A stretch of DNA of 64,000 nucleotides from Mytilus trossulus (lineage: Eukaryota > Mollusca > Bivalvia > Mytilida > Mytilidae), in assembly GCF_036588685.1 (NCBI RefSeq), contig NC_086386.1:1600710-1664709 (forward strand). Direction: 5' to 3'. The notes under the pieces are model-generated. The model worked only from the letters and a program-made list of their open reading frames with translations. It was not told where the DNA came from and did not search any database. The first letter of the stretch is position 1. Each line of letters starts with the position of its first letter. The translations under genes were made by a program, and so were the position numbers. Below are positions 1 to 10,890 of this stretch, one piece after another.

Positions 1-1079
1 GAATGCATTGAAATCAAATTGAACTTATACATTGTTTATATGGTAACGAATGACCATACAATTGTATATCATCATGTAGTATACACGAGTATGGGAACTG
101 CATTACGATCTTTTGCCTGGGAGATAGGACCTAGAAAATACAGTATCTCAATTCACTAAAACTATTTCCGGGGTATATCTGAAAGATGCTTAAAGATACG
201 TATCTAACCTTAACTATGTAACTGAGCACCCATAACACCGTTACTTCAACTGTGCCACTTTTATTATGAGGGTTGTGTGGCATAATCATATCTCATTTTG
301 GCCGCTATCCATGTGTTATTATACTGGCAACATCCTGGTTTTTTTATCTCTACGAGATAAGGCACAAACTCATATCTGGAAACCAGTATTAAAGTAAAAA
401 AAAGAAAATTATATCCGTAACCACGAAATATTAGATCGTTAAACGAACCATGTCGCTGTATTAATTGTTTTAGCTACTATTTGTGCATGCAATGTGTTTA
501 ACTTACATTTGCACTGTCTACTTACCTTAAAACATAATTTAAAAGTTTTAATAACCAACAACATAACTAAATATATATTGATTCTACATCCTGTCGTTAG
601 TGTTAACTTATATTTTGACATTGCACAGGGTCAATCTTTTTTTTAACTGCGATAACGTTTTTACGCTAAATCGTTTGATTTGTAATGATTGATACATACT
701 TAAGATTGGGAGAACAAGAATTTTGTTTTAGTTGTAATTGACTTTGAACTATCTTTCAGTAACTACGGGTTTATAAGTATATAGACAGGCGGCAAGAAGG
801 AAAAAGAAATTCTAATTTACATTATACAGAGGATAGGCACTATATAAGAACTATAGACTATATCATTTTTATACTTTGAACGTCAAAATTATTTTATATC
901 TCTATACCATTGTGACGTTTACATTCTGACGTCTAGCACTCGGTTCTACGTTAGAGTCAATGTCAATCAGGCCATTCGGTCCCAGTGCCAGTGCTTAAGG
1001 TTTTTCGGTCGTTTATAGTTGTTTTTGACATGCATAAATAAAAATTCAAAAATAAGTAAGCAATGAATGAGATTGTTTA
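1..1079. other. AT-rich stretch without a recognised gene
   Basis: No open frame with coding character, no splice-framed exon and no RNA gene was recognised. The only sizeable frame (439-621, minus) is 60 codons of low-complexity AT-rich sequence. Confidence 0.6.
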
Positions 1080-1515
1080 ATTTGACAAATGCCTTTTTGT
1101 GCTTCTTTGTCTTAATATTAGTTTGTTTTTATAGTGCTTCTTAAGATACTTGTGGTACTTGTACATCCTGTCATTATTTCTTATGATATTCTCGTATTCT
1201 TGTCTTTCATTTTTGCTAATGTGCTTTGTCTATATGCCGTTTGGTGTTACTGCGATACATATGGCGTGTCTCTGTACTTATACATCCTGTTATTGTGCTA
1301 TTGTAAACCTTGTTTGTTGCTTGTCGTTCATTGCCGCTATGTGCTTTGTCTATATGCCTTTTGTGTTTCTTTATTACATTTATAACGTGGTTCTGTACTC
1401 AAACATCCCGTCATTGTGTTATTGTACTATGGCAAATTTATGTATTCCTGTCTTTAATTTTATCTAATATGCTTAGTATATATGCCATTTTGTGCTTTTT
1501 TGTTACATTTGTTTA
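1080..1515 (+). repeat. Degenerate tandem repeat, unit about 120-130 bp
   Basis: The phrase 'gtgctttgtctatatgcc' occurs at about 1219 and 1339 and in altered form at about 1469. The intervening text (tacatcctgtcattgtg, cctgtctttcattttt) recurs in the same order. About 3.5 diverged copies are visible. The T-rich units give overlapping frames that look like membrane proteins (1134-1385, 1150-1467). These are by-products of the repeat. Confidence 0.6.
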
Positions 1516-1589
1516 TTTTATTTTAGTGATTAAGATTATTACACAATGTTGACGGCTGCAATATTGACATTTTCACCTATCATGTCTGT

Positions 1590-1850
1590 TTGTTTTGTAC
1601 ACACATCATTGTCGATATAATGGAATTTGATGCGACAGTTATACACGTGAGAGGTTTAGCTAACTGAAAAATCAGGTTCAACCCACTATTTTCTACATAA
1701 GAAAATGCCTGTACCAAGTCAGGAAAATGACAGTTGTTATCTATTCGTTTGATGCGTTTGAGCTTTTGATTCTACCATTTAAGTATGGACTTTCTGTTTT
1801 GAATTTTGCTCGGATTCAGTATTTTTGTGATTTTACTATTTGTATCTTAA
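1590..1850 (+). repeat. Dispersed repeat family A, copy 1
   Basis: This begins near 'acacatcattgt', passes through 'cctgtaccaagtcagga' and 'atgacagttgtta', and ends at 'tcagtatttttgtgatttta'. Nine further pieces occur in the window on both strands. No coding capacity is visible. It is probably the tail of a mobile element. Confidence 0.55.
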
Positions 1851-2640
1851 CTTAAGAAACATCTATGAAAATAAACAAAACAGAGTATTGGAATACTTAC
1901 AATACAAGCATATTAAAACCTTAACATAAAGTATAACTGGTGTTACACTACTTTACGACCGTCAATTTTAATGCTGAGTTTTCATTTTAAAATTAATTTT
2001 TTAAGATGTCATATCGTCTTTATAATACTGTTCAGGTATAAATCTAACAGTTAAATGGTCCATAACATTATCATATTTCTTTTATAGAAGCCGAGTTTGT
2101 TTTTGTATTGTATCGTAATTTTATCATCGATAATTATAGCATTTCAACAACTTTGTAAATGTTGTAATACTTTGTAATCATTTCATTTTGATTTCTAAAA
2201 AGAAAGAAAAGATATAATAGGATGACTTTATAAAATGAATATCATCAATCAATATGTTTAACTCATCAACGATACCAGGATAATAGTCTTATAAGCCCGA
2301 TGCACGTTTTAACTGCATAGAATTCCCCAGTGGTACTGAATAGAAACTAATGGAAATCATTTACGATGCGGAAGTGCAGTTAAACCCTCAAACAAAAAAA
2401 ATGTTTCAAAAGCTGGCTGATGGCTTCTTTTTATGGGACAGAATATTTATTAAACTAGTTATCGACAGTACAAACAGAACGTGACAATGATAATGTAAAA
2501 TATTATGATATTAAGAGACTGACTGGTCGTTTCTTTGGATGATAACATACGTATCCTTTCTGTAAGTTTATTCATCTTTCATAATGCGTTTGCCGTAAGA
2601 ATATTTTCATGTTTAACTGTCATCTTTCTGATTGTTTTTG
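1851..2640. other. No gene or clear repeat recognised
   Basis: AT-rich sequence without a supported exon, RNA gene or repeat structure. Confidence 0.45.
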
Positions 2641-2660
2641 GGGGTTAGGGTTAGGGTTAG
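2641..2660 (+). repeat. Short interstitial telomere-like repeat (TTAGGG)3
   Basis: 'ggggttagggttagggttag' is about three units of the animal telomere hexamer. Ordinary mobile-element sequence surrounds it, so this is not a chromosome end. Confidence 0.8.
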
Positions 2661-2754
2661 TTGACAATAACAATCAAAACCAAGGTATAAACAAAGACTA
2701 AAAAAACATAGGACATTTACATCGAAAGTTATAAATAATACATAAGAAACAACA

Positions 2755-3520
2755 CGAACTCCACTATAACCGGAGGGAAATCAGGTGCCCCGGAAGGGTA
2801 AGCATTTCCTGCACCGTATACGGCACCCGTCGTGTTATTTCTTTTTTTCTGTTCGGTAATGATGGAAGGTTATTATGACTGATGAAGAATATCAGATATG
2901 ATTTTTGACACACTTTTGTCATAATGACTAATCAGCTCATGATGGCGACCGTAAAATTCACAACCCTGTTTTAGCAACTTTTGAGAAAGCAGTATCCCTC
3001 GTTCAGTTCAACAAGATCAACGTACGTTGAGCTAGCTCTAGAGTAACGTATCAATTGAGACACATATACTCCATATGCTGGTGCCGCTGGGATGTTGCTA
3101 CACAGAAATGGAAAGTTAGGAAAATTAAAATCATCGCGTTTGTCATATAATTTGGTATTCAACCTACCATCAGTAGTCATTTCGAGAAAAAAAGGTTTAA
3201 ATATGAAGCATATTTATCTGTGTCGGTAGTTTCGTTAATTTCAAGTTCACTTGGATATATTAAATGTAAGTGATCACTTAATCTAATGATATTGAGAGAC
3301 AGTACAACATCAATATACCGAAAGGTGAAATTAAAAGACTGGGCTAATTCCTTTTCTCCTTTCTGTACAAGCCCTTGGATGAATTCTGCTTCATAGGAAT
3401 ACAAATACAAATCTGCAAGTAGAGGAGCGCAATTGGTACCCATTTACTAGTCTCACGATCAAAATACGGAAAATCCTAGACACACAAATAAATCACCTAC
3501 ATTTTGACTCAAATCAATAA
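2755..3520 (-). pseudogene. Relic of a Penelope-like or related retroelement reverse transcriptase
   Basis: Two adjoining minus frames (3177-3443 and 2971-3180) together read as the core of a reverse transcriptase. Seen in order are MGTNCAPLLADLYLYSYEAE, then the catalytic box FRYIDVVLS, then LYDKRDDFNFP, then NIPAAPAYGVYVSQLIRYSR. After another frame change, a third piece near 2,870-2,960 reads KLLKQGCEFYGRHHELI. The usual metal-binding pair after Tyr-Ile is Asp-Asp. Here the second Asp is Val, so catalysis is lost. Frame breaks near 3,178 and 2,975 and stops upstream of the MGTN motif confirm decay. The 3' side (2,755-2,850) carries the tail 'ggaagggtaagcat', also found inverted at 9,030-9,060. 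Assignment to Penelope-like elements is from memory of the motif order. Confidence 0.7.
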
Positions 3521-3816
3521 ACAAAAAGATCAAACCCTATATAATGTTGAAAATCGGTGAACGAATAATTTGTCGTTGTCATTTTGTCTGTGGAAAAGAA
3601 TTGATAAAATGAACACTTCATAAATTCCATGCGCCCGAAGCTCCTTTCAGGATTCATCATTACAAGGAAAGCTCACAATCAAATGTTTGAAAACAATTAG
3701 TCGGAAGATTTGAACAGCTATAGTAGCAAAAGAACTTCACATAATTGGTATATACAAAACCTAAGGCATATTAAAAAAAAATCAAATAATTATATGTGAA
3801 TTCATTTAGGTCCTTT

Positions 3817-4616
3817 TGGCTTTTTTTTCACTTTTTGGGATTCGAGCGTCACTGATGAGTCTTTTGTAGACGAAACGCGCTTCTGGCGTATATACAAAGT
3901 TTAGTCCCGGTATCTATGATGAGTTTATTTACGATCACTGGGTCGATGCCACTGCTGGTGAAGATTAATTTCCCCGAGGGTATCACCAGCATTTTTGTGC
4001 TGACATGAATTATTATTGATATGGTTATATTTATAAATTTACTGTTCCCAAAAGTTTAAATTTTTGAAATACTAAGGTTTTTCTACCCAAGGCATATATT
4101 ACCTTAGCTGTATTTGGCAAAACTTTTTGGAATTTTGTTCCTCAATGCTCTTCAACTTTGAACTTTATACCAGGACTAAATGTAGTATATACGCCAGACG
4201 CGCGGTTCGTCTACAAAAGACTCATCAGTGACGCTCGAGTAAAAACAAGTTAAAAAGGCCAAATAAAGTACGAAGTTGAAGTTATTGAGGACCAATATTT
4301 CTAAAAGTTTTGCCAAATACAGATAAGGTAATCGATGCCTGAGGTAGAAAAGCCTTAGTTTAAAAAAAATTAAAAAAATTGTTAACAGTAAATTCATAAA
4401 TATAACCTTCTCAATGACAATTCATGTCAGCACAAAAAGTGCTGACTACCGGGCGTTAATGTTTGTGTCATTTTGGTCTTTTTGTGGGTAGTTGTCTCAT
4501 TGGCAATCATACCACATCTTCTTTGTTTATATTGTGTTACCCTCGGGGAAATAACTCTCCACCAGCAGTGGCATCGACCCAGTGGTTGTAAATAAGCTCA
4601 TCATAGATAATTGAAT
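3817..4616. mobile_element. Palindromic (fold-back) element, about 800 bp
   Basis: The left half (3817-about 4155) and the right half (about 4160-4616) are inverted copies. 'cactgatgagtcttttgtag' near 3850 reappears inverted near 4210. 'cactgctggtg' near 3950 matches inverted 'caccagcagtgg' near 4560. 'gtgctgacatgaatt' near 3998 matches inverted 'aattcatgtcagcac' near 4420. Single arms of this family occur at 16,901-17,040 and 26,640-26,730. The right arm is interrupted by another repeat. No protein is encoded. Confidence 0.7.
4443..4536 (+). mobile_element. Repeat inserted in the right arm of the palindromic element
   Basis: This block breaks the right arm between 'cacaaaaagtgctg' and 'ttaccctcggggaaat', which are adjacent in the left arm. 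It contains 'gttgtctcattggcaatcat', the shared 3' end of a repeat family also seen at 17,430, 33,040, 43,170 and 48,860-49,420. It is therefore younger than its host. Confidence 0.65.
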
Positions 4617-4619
4617 GAT

Positions 4620-5433
4620 ATTATACGCTGATTTGAAATAAGTATAAATCACAATTACAGTGACTTTTGAGAAGTACTACCATCAACATAGAAACATTTA
4701 TCATTACCAAAAAGTGTTAGTATTTATTTTACATTTTTCTCCGAGCCATTTAACAAACTGACTAAATTATACGTTGTATATTAAATAGACTCTAAATCAT
4801 ATGTATATAAAGTAAATATGAAGATTCCTTTTATCATAAAACATATTTTAGAATAATTATTTGATCAAATAACATCTATGTTGAAAGCACTCGTTTATGT
4901 TTGTAATATGTTATACCTAAATAATCACCGGTTTGATTAAACGTGTATAAAAAAGATTCTATCTGTAACGGATGAGAATATTTATATTGGTAAAATTCAG
5001 ATTTGAAGCCGGTTTTTCGTGATAATTGTTGATGCAGTAATCTTATAAATTATTAACATATTTCAATTCTCAAAACTACAGTATGAAATCCAAGGTTACT
5101 TTTGTTTATGCTTTTTTTTTATTTTTTATATATATTCTTAGTATTATTGTATTTTAAAATTTTATCATTCCGTTTTTTTTTTCGTTTTTTAATTTTAAAA
5201 ACCAATTCATAATTCTATTTAATTAATTTTAATTGCAAAACTTGTAGATGAATATCATATCTTTGAAACTACTCCCTGCTTTTCTGATCTTTAAATAAAT
5301 AACAACCACATCTACTCCTGTATAAATTTTAATTAAAATAACACAATAAAAGTATAAAATCGAATTTGGAATTGATATAAAATATAATTATACTTAAGTA
5401 TAGTTATGTAAACAAAATAAAACCAAATGAATC
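4620..5433. other. AT-rich sequence downstream of the 333-codon ORF
   Basis: No exon was recognised. If the donor at the end of the 5434-6435 ORF is used, this is intron. If the stop is used, it contains the 3' UTR. I could not identify a following exon on the minus strand in the window. Confidence 0.4.
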
Positions 5434-6435
5434 TCAAGTCTTACCGGTGGTCCTACTGATTTTAAATTCATTTGACCAAATGGATGACCACTGATTAAAG
5501 TCTGACACCGGCTGAATTTGTCTTGGATAACTATGAATCCGAGGAGAAATAGAGTTTTGTCCGACATTACCCCGGACAGTGTCTAGTATATCCATAGCGC
5601 TTTGTAACCGGTGAGATAAAATCAATCGTTTCTCTCGAGGAACGGAAGGTATAACGACTAAAGGCATACTTTTTGTCCTTTGGTAATTAGCCCTACGATT
5701 TAACAAATCTTTAGATGTATTAGCATGTGGTTCTGATTTCATCCTGGTAAGTCGTTCTTTACGTTCCAATCGACTTTCCGTGGTAATATCAAGTTTCTTT
5801 AAGGCGTTCTCACTACCAATATCATTCTGTCCGTCCTCGGGTATCGTAGTTTGCAATAATTTTCCAACATTTCCGATATCAATATAACCCCTAGGGGGCA
5901 TTTTACTTCTTTTTAGAAACAGTTTACTGGCAGGGTAATGTTTACATAGATTTTCATACACGGCATCTTCGTATCCTTTCATCATGGCGAACTGTGCTGC
6001 CGGGGAAAGTGACGAAGAGAATCGTGGTTCTTTAGGCAAATGTTTGTTTGAAGTAATGATATCATCCTCATCTTTCTTTGATGTTGCAAAAGCTTTTCTC
6101 ACACGAAGTAGGTTTGTAACTTTTCCACCAAGTGAGCGGAATTTTGTATTTACAATCGCCGTTCCCGGCACACGGTGCGGAACTGTTGAGAAACTTCGTA
6201 TTAGAGGTCGTTCTTCTGGTTCCGGTTTAGCCACCTTTTCCACTGGAGTGTATGCCTGTTTAAGTCTTTCAAGTTCTGTTCCCATTGCAGGCGATAAAGG
6301 AAAGTTTGCTTTAAATTTCCTATCCCTTGGGGATAATAATTTTGGAGAAGAATTTCCTGAGTGATTTGATTGCCTAGAAGAAGACCTGGTTTCCACCCGC
6401 AGTTCTCTGTGTTTGCCTTTCGTTGTCATCGTCAT
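5434..6435 (-). CDS. Unrecognised basic, disordered protein (333 codons, probable first coding exon)
   Basis: I do not recognise the family. The frame is by far the longest in the window and is less AT-rich than its surroundings, which argues that it is real. Translation probably starts at the first ATG (6435), with a second in-frame ATG two codons later. The protein is rich in Ser, Arg, Lys and Pro. It has no signal peptide or membrane segment and looks mostly disordered. The most structured-looking part is around residues 145-190 (FAMMKGYEDAVYENLCKHYP, then LFLKRSKMPPRGYIDIG), followed by a charged stretch RLERKERLTRMKSEP. Near the 3' end the minus strand reads ACCG|GTAAGACT, a good splice donor nine bases before the TGA. 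The protein may therefore continue in another exon, and the last residues GKT may not exist. No upstream exon or promoter was seen. Confidence 0.7.
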   Translation of the reverse strand: MTMTTKGKHRELRVETRSSSRQSNHSGNSSPKLLSPRDRKFKANFPLSPAMGTELERLKQAYTPVEKVAKPEPEERPLIRSFSTVPHRVPGTAIVNTKFRSLGGKVTNLLRVRKAFATSKKDEDDIITSNKHLPKEPRFSSSLSPAAQFAMMKGYEDAVYENLCKHYPASKLFLKRSKMPPRGYIDIGNVGKLLQTTIPEDGQNDIGSENALKKLDITTESRLERKERLTRMKSEPHANTSKDLLNRRANYQRTKSMPLVVIPSVPREKRLILSHRLQSAMDILDTVRGNVGQNSISPRIHSYPRQIQPVSDFNQWSSIWSNEFKISRTTGKT

Positions 6436-7474
6436 ATTGTTGAGTTATGTATAAAAGATACTTTGCTTAGCTCAGACGAGTAATTAGCACGATTATTTCA
6501 AATGTTTGCAGCAATTTGTAATCAATTCCTTGTGAAGTGTCCAATAAAAAGAAGCTTAAAGTAATTTCCTTCTCTTAAACCTGATATGTTCCTTGACACA
6601 TTGATTGTACATTTATTGTTATTCACATCATGTAGTGTCGGAGACAATTTAAACCAATTTCCAATAACTTTATGTAATAGTTCTTTTCTAAACTGCAAAC
6701 TGCAGATTTGTAATCTCAATTTCAATCAGGCTTCAAGGCTTTTAATAGATGAAACACAGTCACTAAAAAAAATTCAATAAGTCATTGTAGATTCCAATTT
6801 GATAGTTTTGTTGTAATTCATCAGAGCAGAAAGTCTAAAACAGTTGCCATCAAATTTCCATATCTTGGATGACAATAGTATTATAATTATCTGCATGAGG
6901 TTCTGAGGAAATAATATCACGCTGATTGGAAATTCTCTTCTAATATACTTTCGGAATATTTCATTGTACACTCGGAATGTGCTTTGGAGTCTACTTATAT
7001 CCAATGACAGGAAGAGATTGACACTTGCTTAATTGATTTCTTCATTAACAAGTGAGCTCACAAATGTACCACGGCGCAGGTACAATGTCGATACCAATCA
7101 ATAGAATTCCAACTTATACATTCCCAGTTAATAAATATCTTTTTATTATACGCAATATTACAACCGTTATTACTGGGTACATGCTATATAAGACTTATTC
7201 ATTCCGTTGTTCAAAATTTCCTCCATCTAACTTATATAAAAAGTAGTCAATTTATGAACTTCTTTTATATTTTTAAATTTTTACTCCGCTCTATTGGTTC
7301 TTATGTCAACTGTATGATTGTGAGAAAGTTATTTAACCTGATGCTATCTAATAAATACACATTTAAAATTAGAAAACTCTTTAAGATGAATACTGATATT
7401 TCATATAGCATCTGTATTACACACAATGGATAGTTTTTTCTTTTCATTAAATACAAATAAGGTTTTAATTTTCG
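6436..7474. other. No gene recognised
   Basis: Upstream flank of the 5434-6435 gene. Frames at 6522-6725, 6586-6780, 6774-7004 and 7052-7246 are short, low-complexity and unsupported. No convincing promoter motif was seen. Confidence 0.5.
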
Positions 7475-7755
7475 TTAAGGTGGTACCCAACACTTTAACT
7501 GAAATTAATTTGGCTCGTTTAATTTTCTTGAAATTTTGACAAAGTATTTACTTTGACCCTTTGACAATAATATAAAAATTCTAAAAAATTTGAACCAACC
7601 GTTTTATCAGAAAAATTACACTGGTTATATAGCAATTTGACAAACACTTATTTTGATCATTGAGAAGCTTAATATTCGATTAACAACCCAACGTAATTAA
7701 AACGTTTAGCTGATTTTACAGAGTTATCTCCCTGTAGTGTTAGGTACCACCTTAA
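7475..7755. mobile_element. TTAA-flanked MITE, family 1, copy 1 (piggyBac-like)
   Basis: TTAA at 7475-7478 and 7752-7755 encloses inverted ends GGTGGTACCCAACAC and GTGTTAGGTACCACC. A second copy in the opposite orientation lies at 41,994-42,276 with about the same length. TTAA target duplications fit piggyBac-type transposition. No transposase is encoded, so it is non-autonomous. Confidence 0.8.
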
Positions 7756-8224
7756 GTCATTGTCAACACCTTTTTCAAAAACAATCTTGAACTAATAAGT
7801 TATAGTTAAGGATAATTATAGTTTTGATGTTGTAATTTAATCTGATGGATTATAATACTCACATTATGGATGATATTAGTCCTTGTAACTTGTAGTCTTG
7901 TAAGATAGTCGTTTCACGTGTGGTTGTTTCTTGGTAGGTAAAGTTTGGAATAAAAATGATAAAATATTTGTGACAATCGTGGTCTACTTGATATAGTTCG
8001 AAGATAATATTAATCAGACTTTAGAATTTTGTAATATTAGGTCAGATGAGACTATTCTATATAAATCCACTCTAATATATTTTCATCAATTTTGAAAGCA
8101 TCGATGGTGAGTTTAATGTAGAATAAACGCGCGACAGGCGCAGTATGATATGCGTTTGACATTTTCGATGATCTTTGTAAAAATCATTTGGTCAACGCCA
8201 TTGCTGATGGATGTTTCTTCCCTG
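7756..8224. other. No gene; fragment of the palindromic-element family near 8,095-8,220
   Basis: 'aataaacgcgcgacaggcg' near 8,120 is a degenerate form of the 'gacgaaacgcgcgtctgg' text of the family at 3,817-4,616. Nothing else was recognised. Confidence 0.4.
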
Positions 8225-8610
8225 ATGATATAAAAGCAACAGTAGTATGCCGCTGTTAAAACTCATAAATCCAATGACAAAAGACAAAATCGGAGTAACA
8301 AACTAAAACTGAGGGGAACGCATTAAATATAAGAGGAGAAAAACGATACAACATTAAAATGTAACACACACAGAAACAAACCCTAACCCTAACCCTAACA
8401 CTAACCCTAACCCTTACCCATCAGACAAAATCCTATGAGAATAACAAATATAACATCAAAACCAATTACAGGAATTTGATATAGATAAGTATCGTGACAC
8501 GTCTTATAGTAATGAAAAATTCAAACTCAAAAATAAGAGAAAACAAACAACACAACGGAAACACAACGTTAAAATGTAACACACACAGAACGAACTATTA
8601 GATAACAACA
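8225..8610 (+). repeat. Dispersed repeat family B, copy 1, carrying telomere units
   Basis: 'caacagtagtatgccgctgt', 'aaatcggagtaacaaactaa' and 'aacgcattaaatataagagg' match 20,995-21,240 in order. The tail 'acgtcttat' also matches. Compared with that copy, telomere-like hexamers replace a few bases between 'cacacagaaaca' and 'catcagacaaaatcc'. Confidence 0.65.
8380..8418 (-). repeat. Interstitial telomere-like repeat, about six CCCTAA units
   Basis: Three perfect CCCTAA units, one ACTAA variant and two more units, ending in CCCTTACCC. It lies inside repeat family B. The related copy at 21,140 has only 'gaccaag' at this point. Confidence 0.85.
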
Positions 8611-8754
8611 GCTATCACTGCTGATGGATGTTTTGTCTGTGAGGATATCCCTGCTGATGAATTTCCGGTGAAAACATTTTAATTAATTAATTGAAAATAA
8701 TCAGGTCGTTCTACTCAAGGCAGATATGACCCTTTTTATTAGTTTAAGATGGTT

Positions 8755-8960
8755 CACAACTTTCTGTCAGTTACTGCAAGTACCCGCAGATCTGTAGTAA
8801 CTGCGTTTTGTTGTACTTGAATATCCGATCAACTGGAAGAAATAGTTTTCATATGCAGGCGCTGCTGAAATGCTGCTACATCGAAATGGAAACTTCATGA
8901 TTGGGAAGCTGCAATTATTTTTTTGTCTTGACGTTTTGCTCTCAACCGACCTTTTTTTTT
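8755..8960 (-). pseudogene. Second reverse-transcriptase relic of the same retroelement type
   Basis: On the minus strand this reads KFPFRCSSISAAPAYENYFF then QLIGYS, clearly related to NFPFLCSNIPAAPAYGVYVS and QLIRYS of the relic at 2,755-3,520. It is short, has stops and is only a fragment. Confidence 0.55.
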
Positions 8961-9009
8961 AGATGCTAGAGCAGCTTATAGAGGTGTAGATATTGAGAGA
9001 ACAGTTTAT

Positions 9010-9251
9010 GGTCATTTATGCCACATGTGGAGCAGGATCTGCTTACCCTTCCGGGGCACCTGAGATCACCCCTAGTTTTTGGTGGGGTTCGGGTTGTTTA
9101 TTCTTTAGTATTTCTATGTTGTGTCATGTGTACTATTGTTTTTCTGATTTTCTTTTTCATTTTTAGCCTTGGCGTTGTCAGTTTATTTCAGATTTATGAG
9201 TTTGACCGTCCCTTTGGTATCTTTCGTCCCTCTTTTATATGCACTGTTTAA
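9010..9251 (+). repeat. 3' tail of a retroelement family
   Basis: It contains 'gctcttacccttccggggc'-like text (9,040-9,060) found inverted at about 2,790 next to the reverse-transcriptase relic. It then runs through 'ttggcgttgtcagtttattt' and 'gaccgtccctttggtatct'. A related tail is at 13,860-13,985. The 77-codon frame 9018-9251 is a by-product. Confidence 0.5.
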
Positions 9252-10685
9252 TTGATCAACCAAGTAAACTGTATATCAACAGTTACTATTTACGCTTCGC
9301 TCTCGTCCCATATATCATGTAAGGAAACTTACACACCATGTTACTAATAATATGATTCCTAATCGTAGTTGTGTGTGTGTTTGATTTTGTATTTGACCAC
9401 ATAAGATGAAAACAACGAAAAATAGATCACTGAAAACAATGAATACATCAACAGCTTTCAATACACGAATAGTAGATTGATAATTATAGATAATTTTGAA
9501 TAACAGACACATCAGTGTGCATGTGTTTACAGGGAATGTGCAACAATATGTATTACAAATCTATAATAGAGTAACAGTTGTTAAAAGGATTTATCAATGC
9601 GTTGCATGTCAGATATGCTATTTCCACATTAAAGAAAATAGCAAATAACAATATCAAGCTGTAAAATAGTGGACAACTTTCGGTATTTATGAATAGAGGG
9701 AAATTACTTCAATACGAAAAAAATTTCATTATAACTAAGAACACAAAACGACAGTATCATGAAGTGATCAAGTACATTCTTCTCTCAGAAACCTTGATTT
9801 GACGTTGGTTACATTTTCATTTTAATGTCTATTATGTTGTTTATTTGCGAAAGATGATTATGCAGTTTAGGATCATAATAAATGTCATATAAACTAATAT
9901 ATTTTTGCTCACAGAATTTGGCGATATAACGGACATATTTGTCAAATTACTGTTATTTTTTAAATTTAGCTTGGAGTTTAGTATTTTTGTTATGTAATGT
10001 TACTAAGGAATAAATCAAATGCTTTAAAGAAATCTAAAACCATTGATATCTTTAGAACTGACACTTAAAATATGAACCATGAATTCATACAACTTGAACA
10101 TTATGCGTTTCATTTGTGAAAATAAAATTTGCATACGTTTTATAACTATATTTATATCGCCATTGTAAACACATATTAAATTTCATGTGTAAAAGTTCTT
10201 ATATAATCACTCATTGGCTTTTAATTGAATATAAATCATTTCCATCTGAAGAAGAAAAATTAACATTAAACGCCTTACAAGGGTCAATATTATCACAAAG
10301 TAGGTAAACATCTTATTTTTATCTAAAACCTTCTTTAATTTAAATTTTACATTACAAAATATAACAAAACATTTTATTTAATGGGATAAAAACTAATCGG
10401 AGATGAAATCCAGTCAGTATTTTTTCTTTTTTCTCAAAATGATTAATCAGGAATATTATGGTTGTAATCTATTCGTTTTATTTGTTTGATCTTTAAATTG
10501 GAATCAAAGGGCAATAACTCTGATGCGGAGTCAACTGATGATTTCAATTATAAGACATTTTTAGAGAATTCTTCTTTTCATTTTAGCAATTCAAATAGTT
10601 TTCTCTCTATGTATCACAGTTGCCAAGATAATAGTCAAAAATTAAAATAAAAGTTGTCAAATTTGTCATTGAAGGGCAATTACTC
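9252..10685. other. No gene recognised
   Basis: AT-rich sequence with only short frames (for example 9315-9512, minus). No exon, RNA gene or tandem structure was recognised. Confidence 0.5.
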
Positions 10686-10689
10686 ATAC

Positions 10690-10890
10690 AGAAAATTATC
10701 TGACAGTTTTGACGTATATGGTCAATTTGTAGAGGTCAACATTCTGAACGTTTTTACTCTTTACACATGCAATTTTTTCCAACGTGTTACAAATTGTTTG
10801 ATGTGTATGAGCTTTGATTCTATCATTTAATAAGGGACTTTCCGTTTTGAATTTTCCTCGGAGTTTAGTATTTTCCGTCGTCTTCTTCTC
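10690..10890 (+). repeat. Dispersed repeat family A, fragment
   Basis: 'tttgatgtgtatgagctttg', 'gggactttccgttttgaatt' and 'cctcggagtttagtatttt' match the 3' half of the family. Confidence 0.5.

Noticed and set aside
1134..1467. Overlapping frames resembling multi-pass membrane proteins
   Set aside because: They are produced by a T-rich tandem repeat of about 120 bp and have no start or splice context.
5984..6364. 126-codon plus-strand frame
   Set aside because: Antisense shadow of the 333-codon minus frame, which has the better composition and start.
8380..8418. True chromosome end or telomere
   Set aside because: Only about six units, embedded in a dispersed repeat with sequence continuing on both sides.
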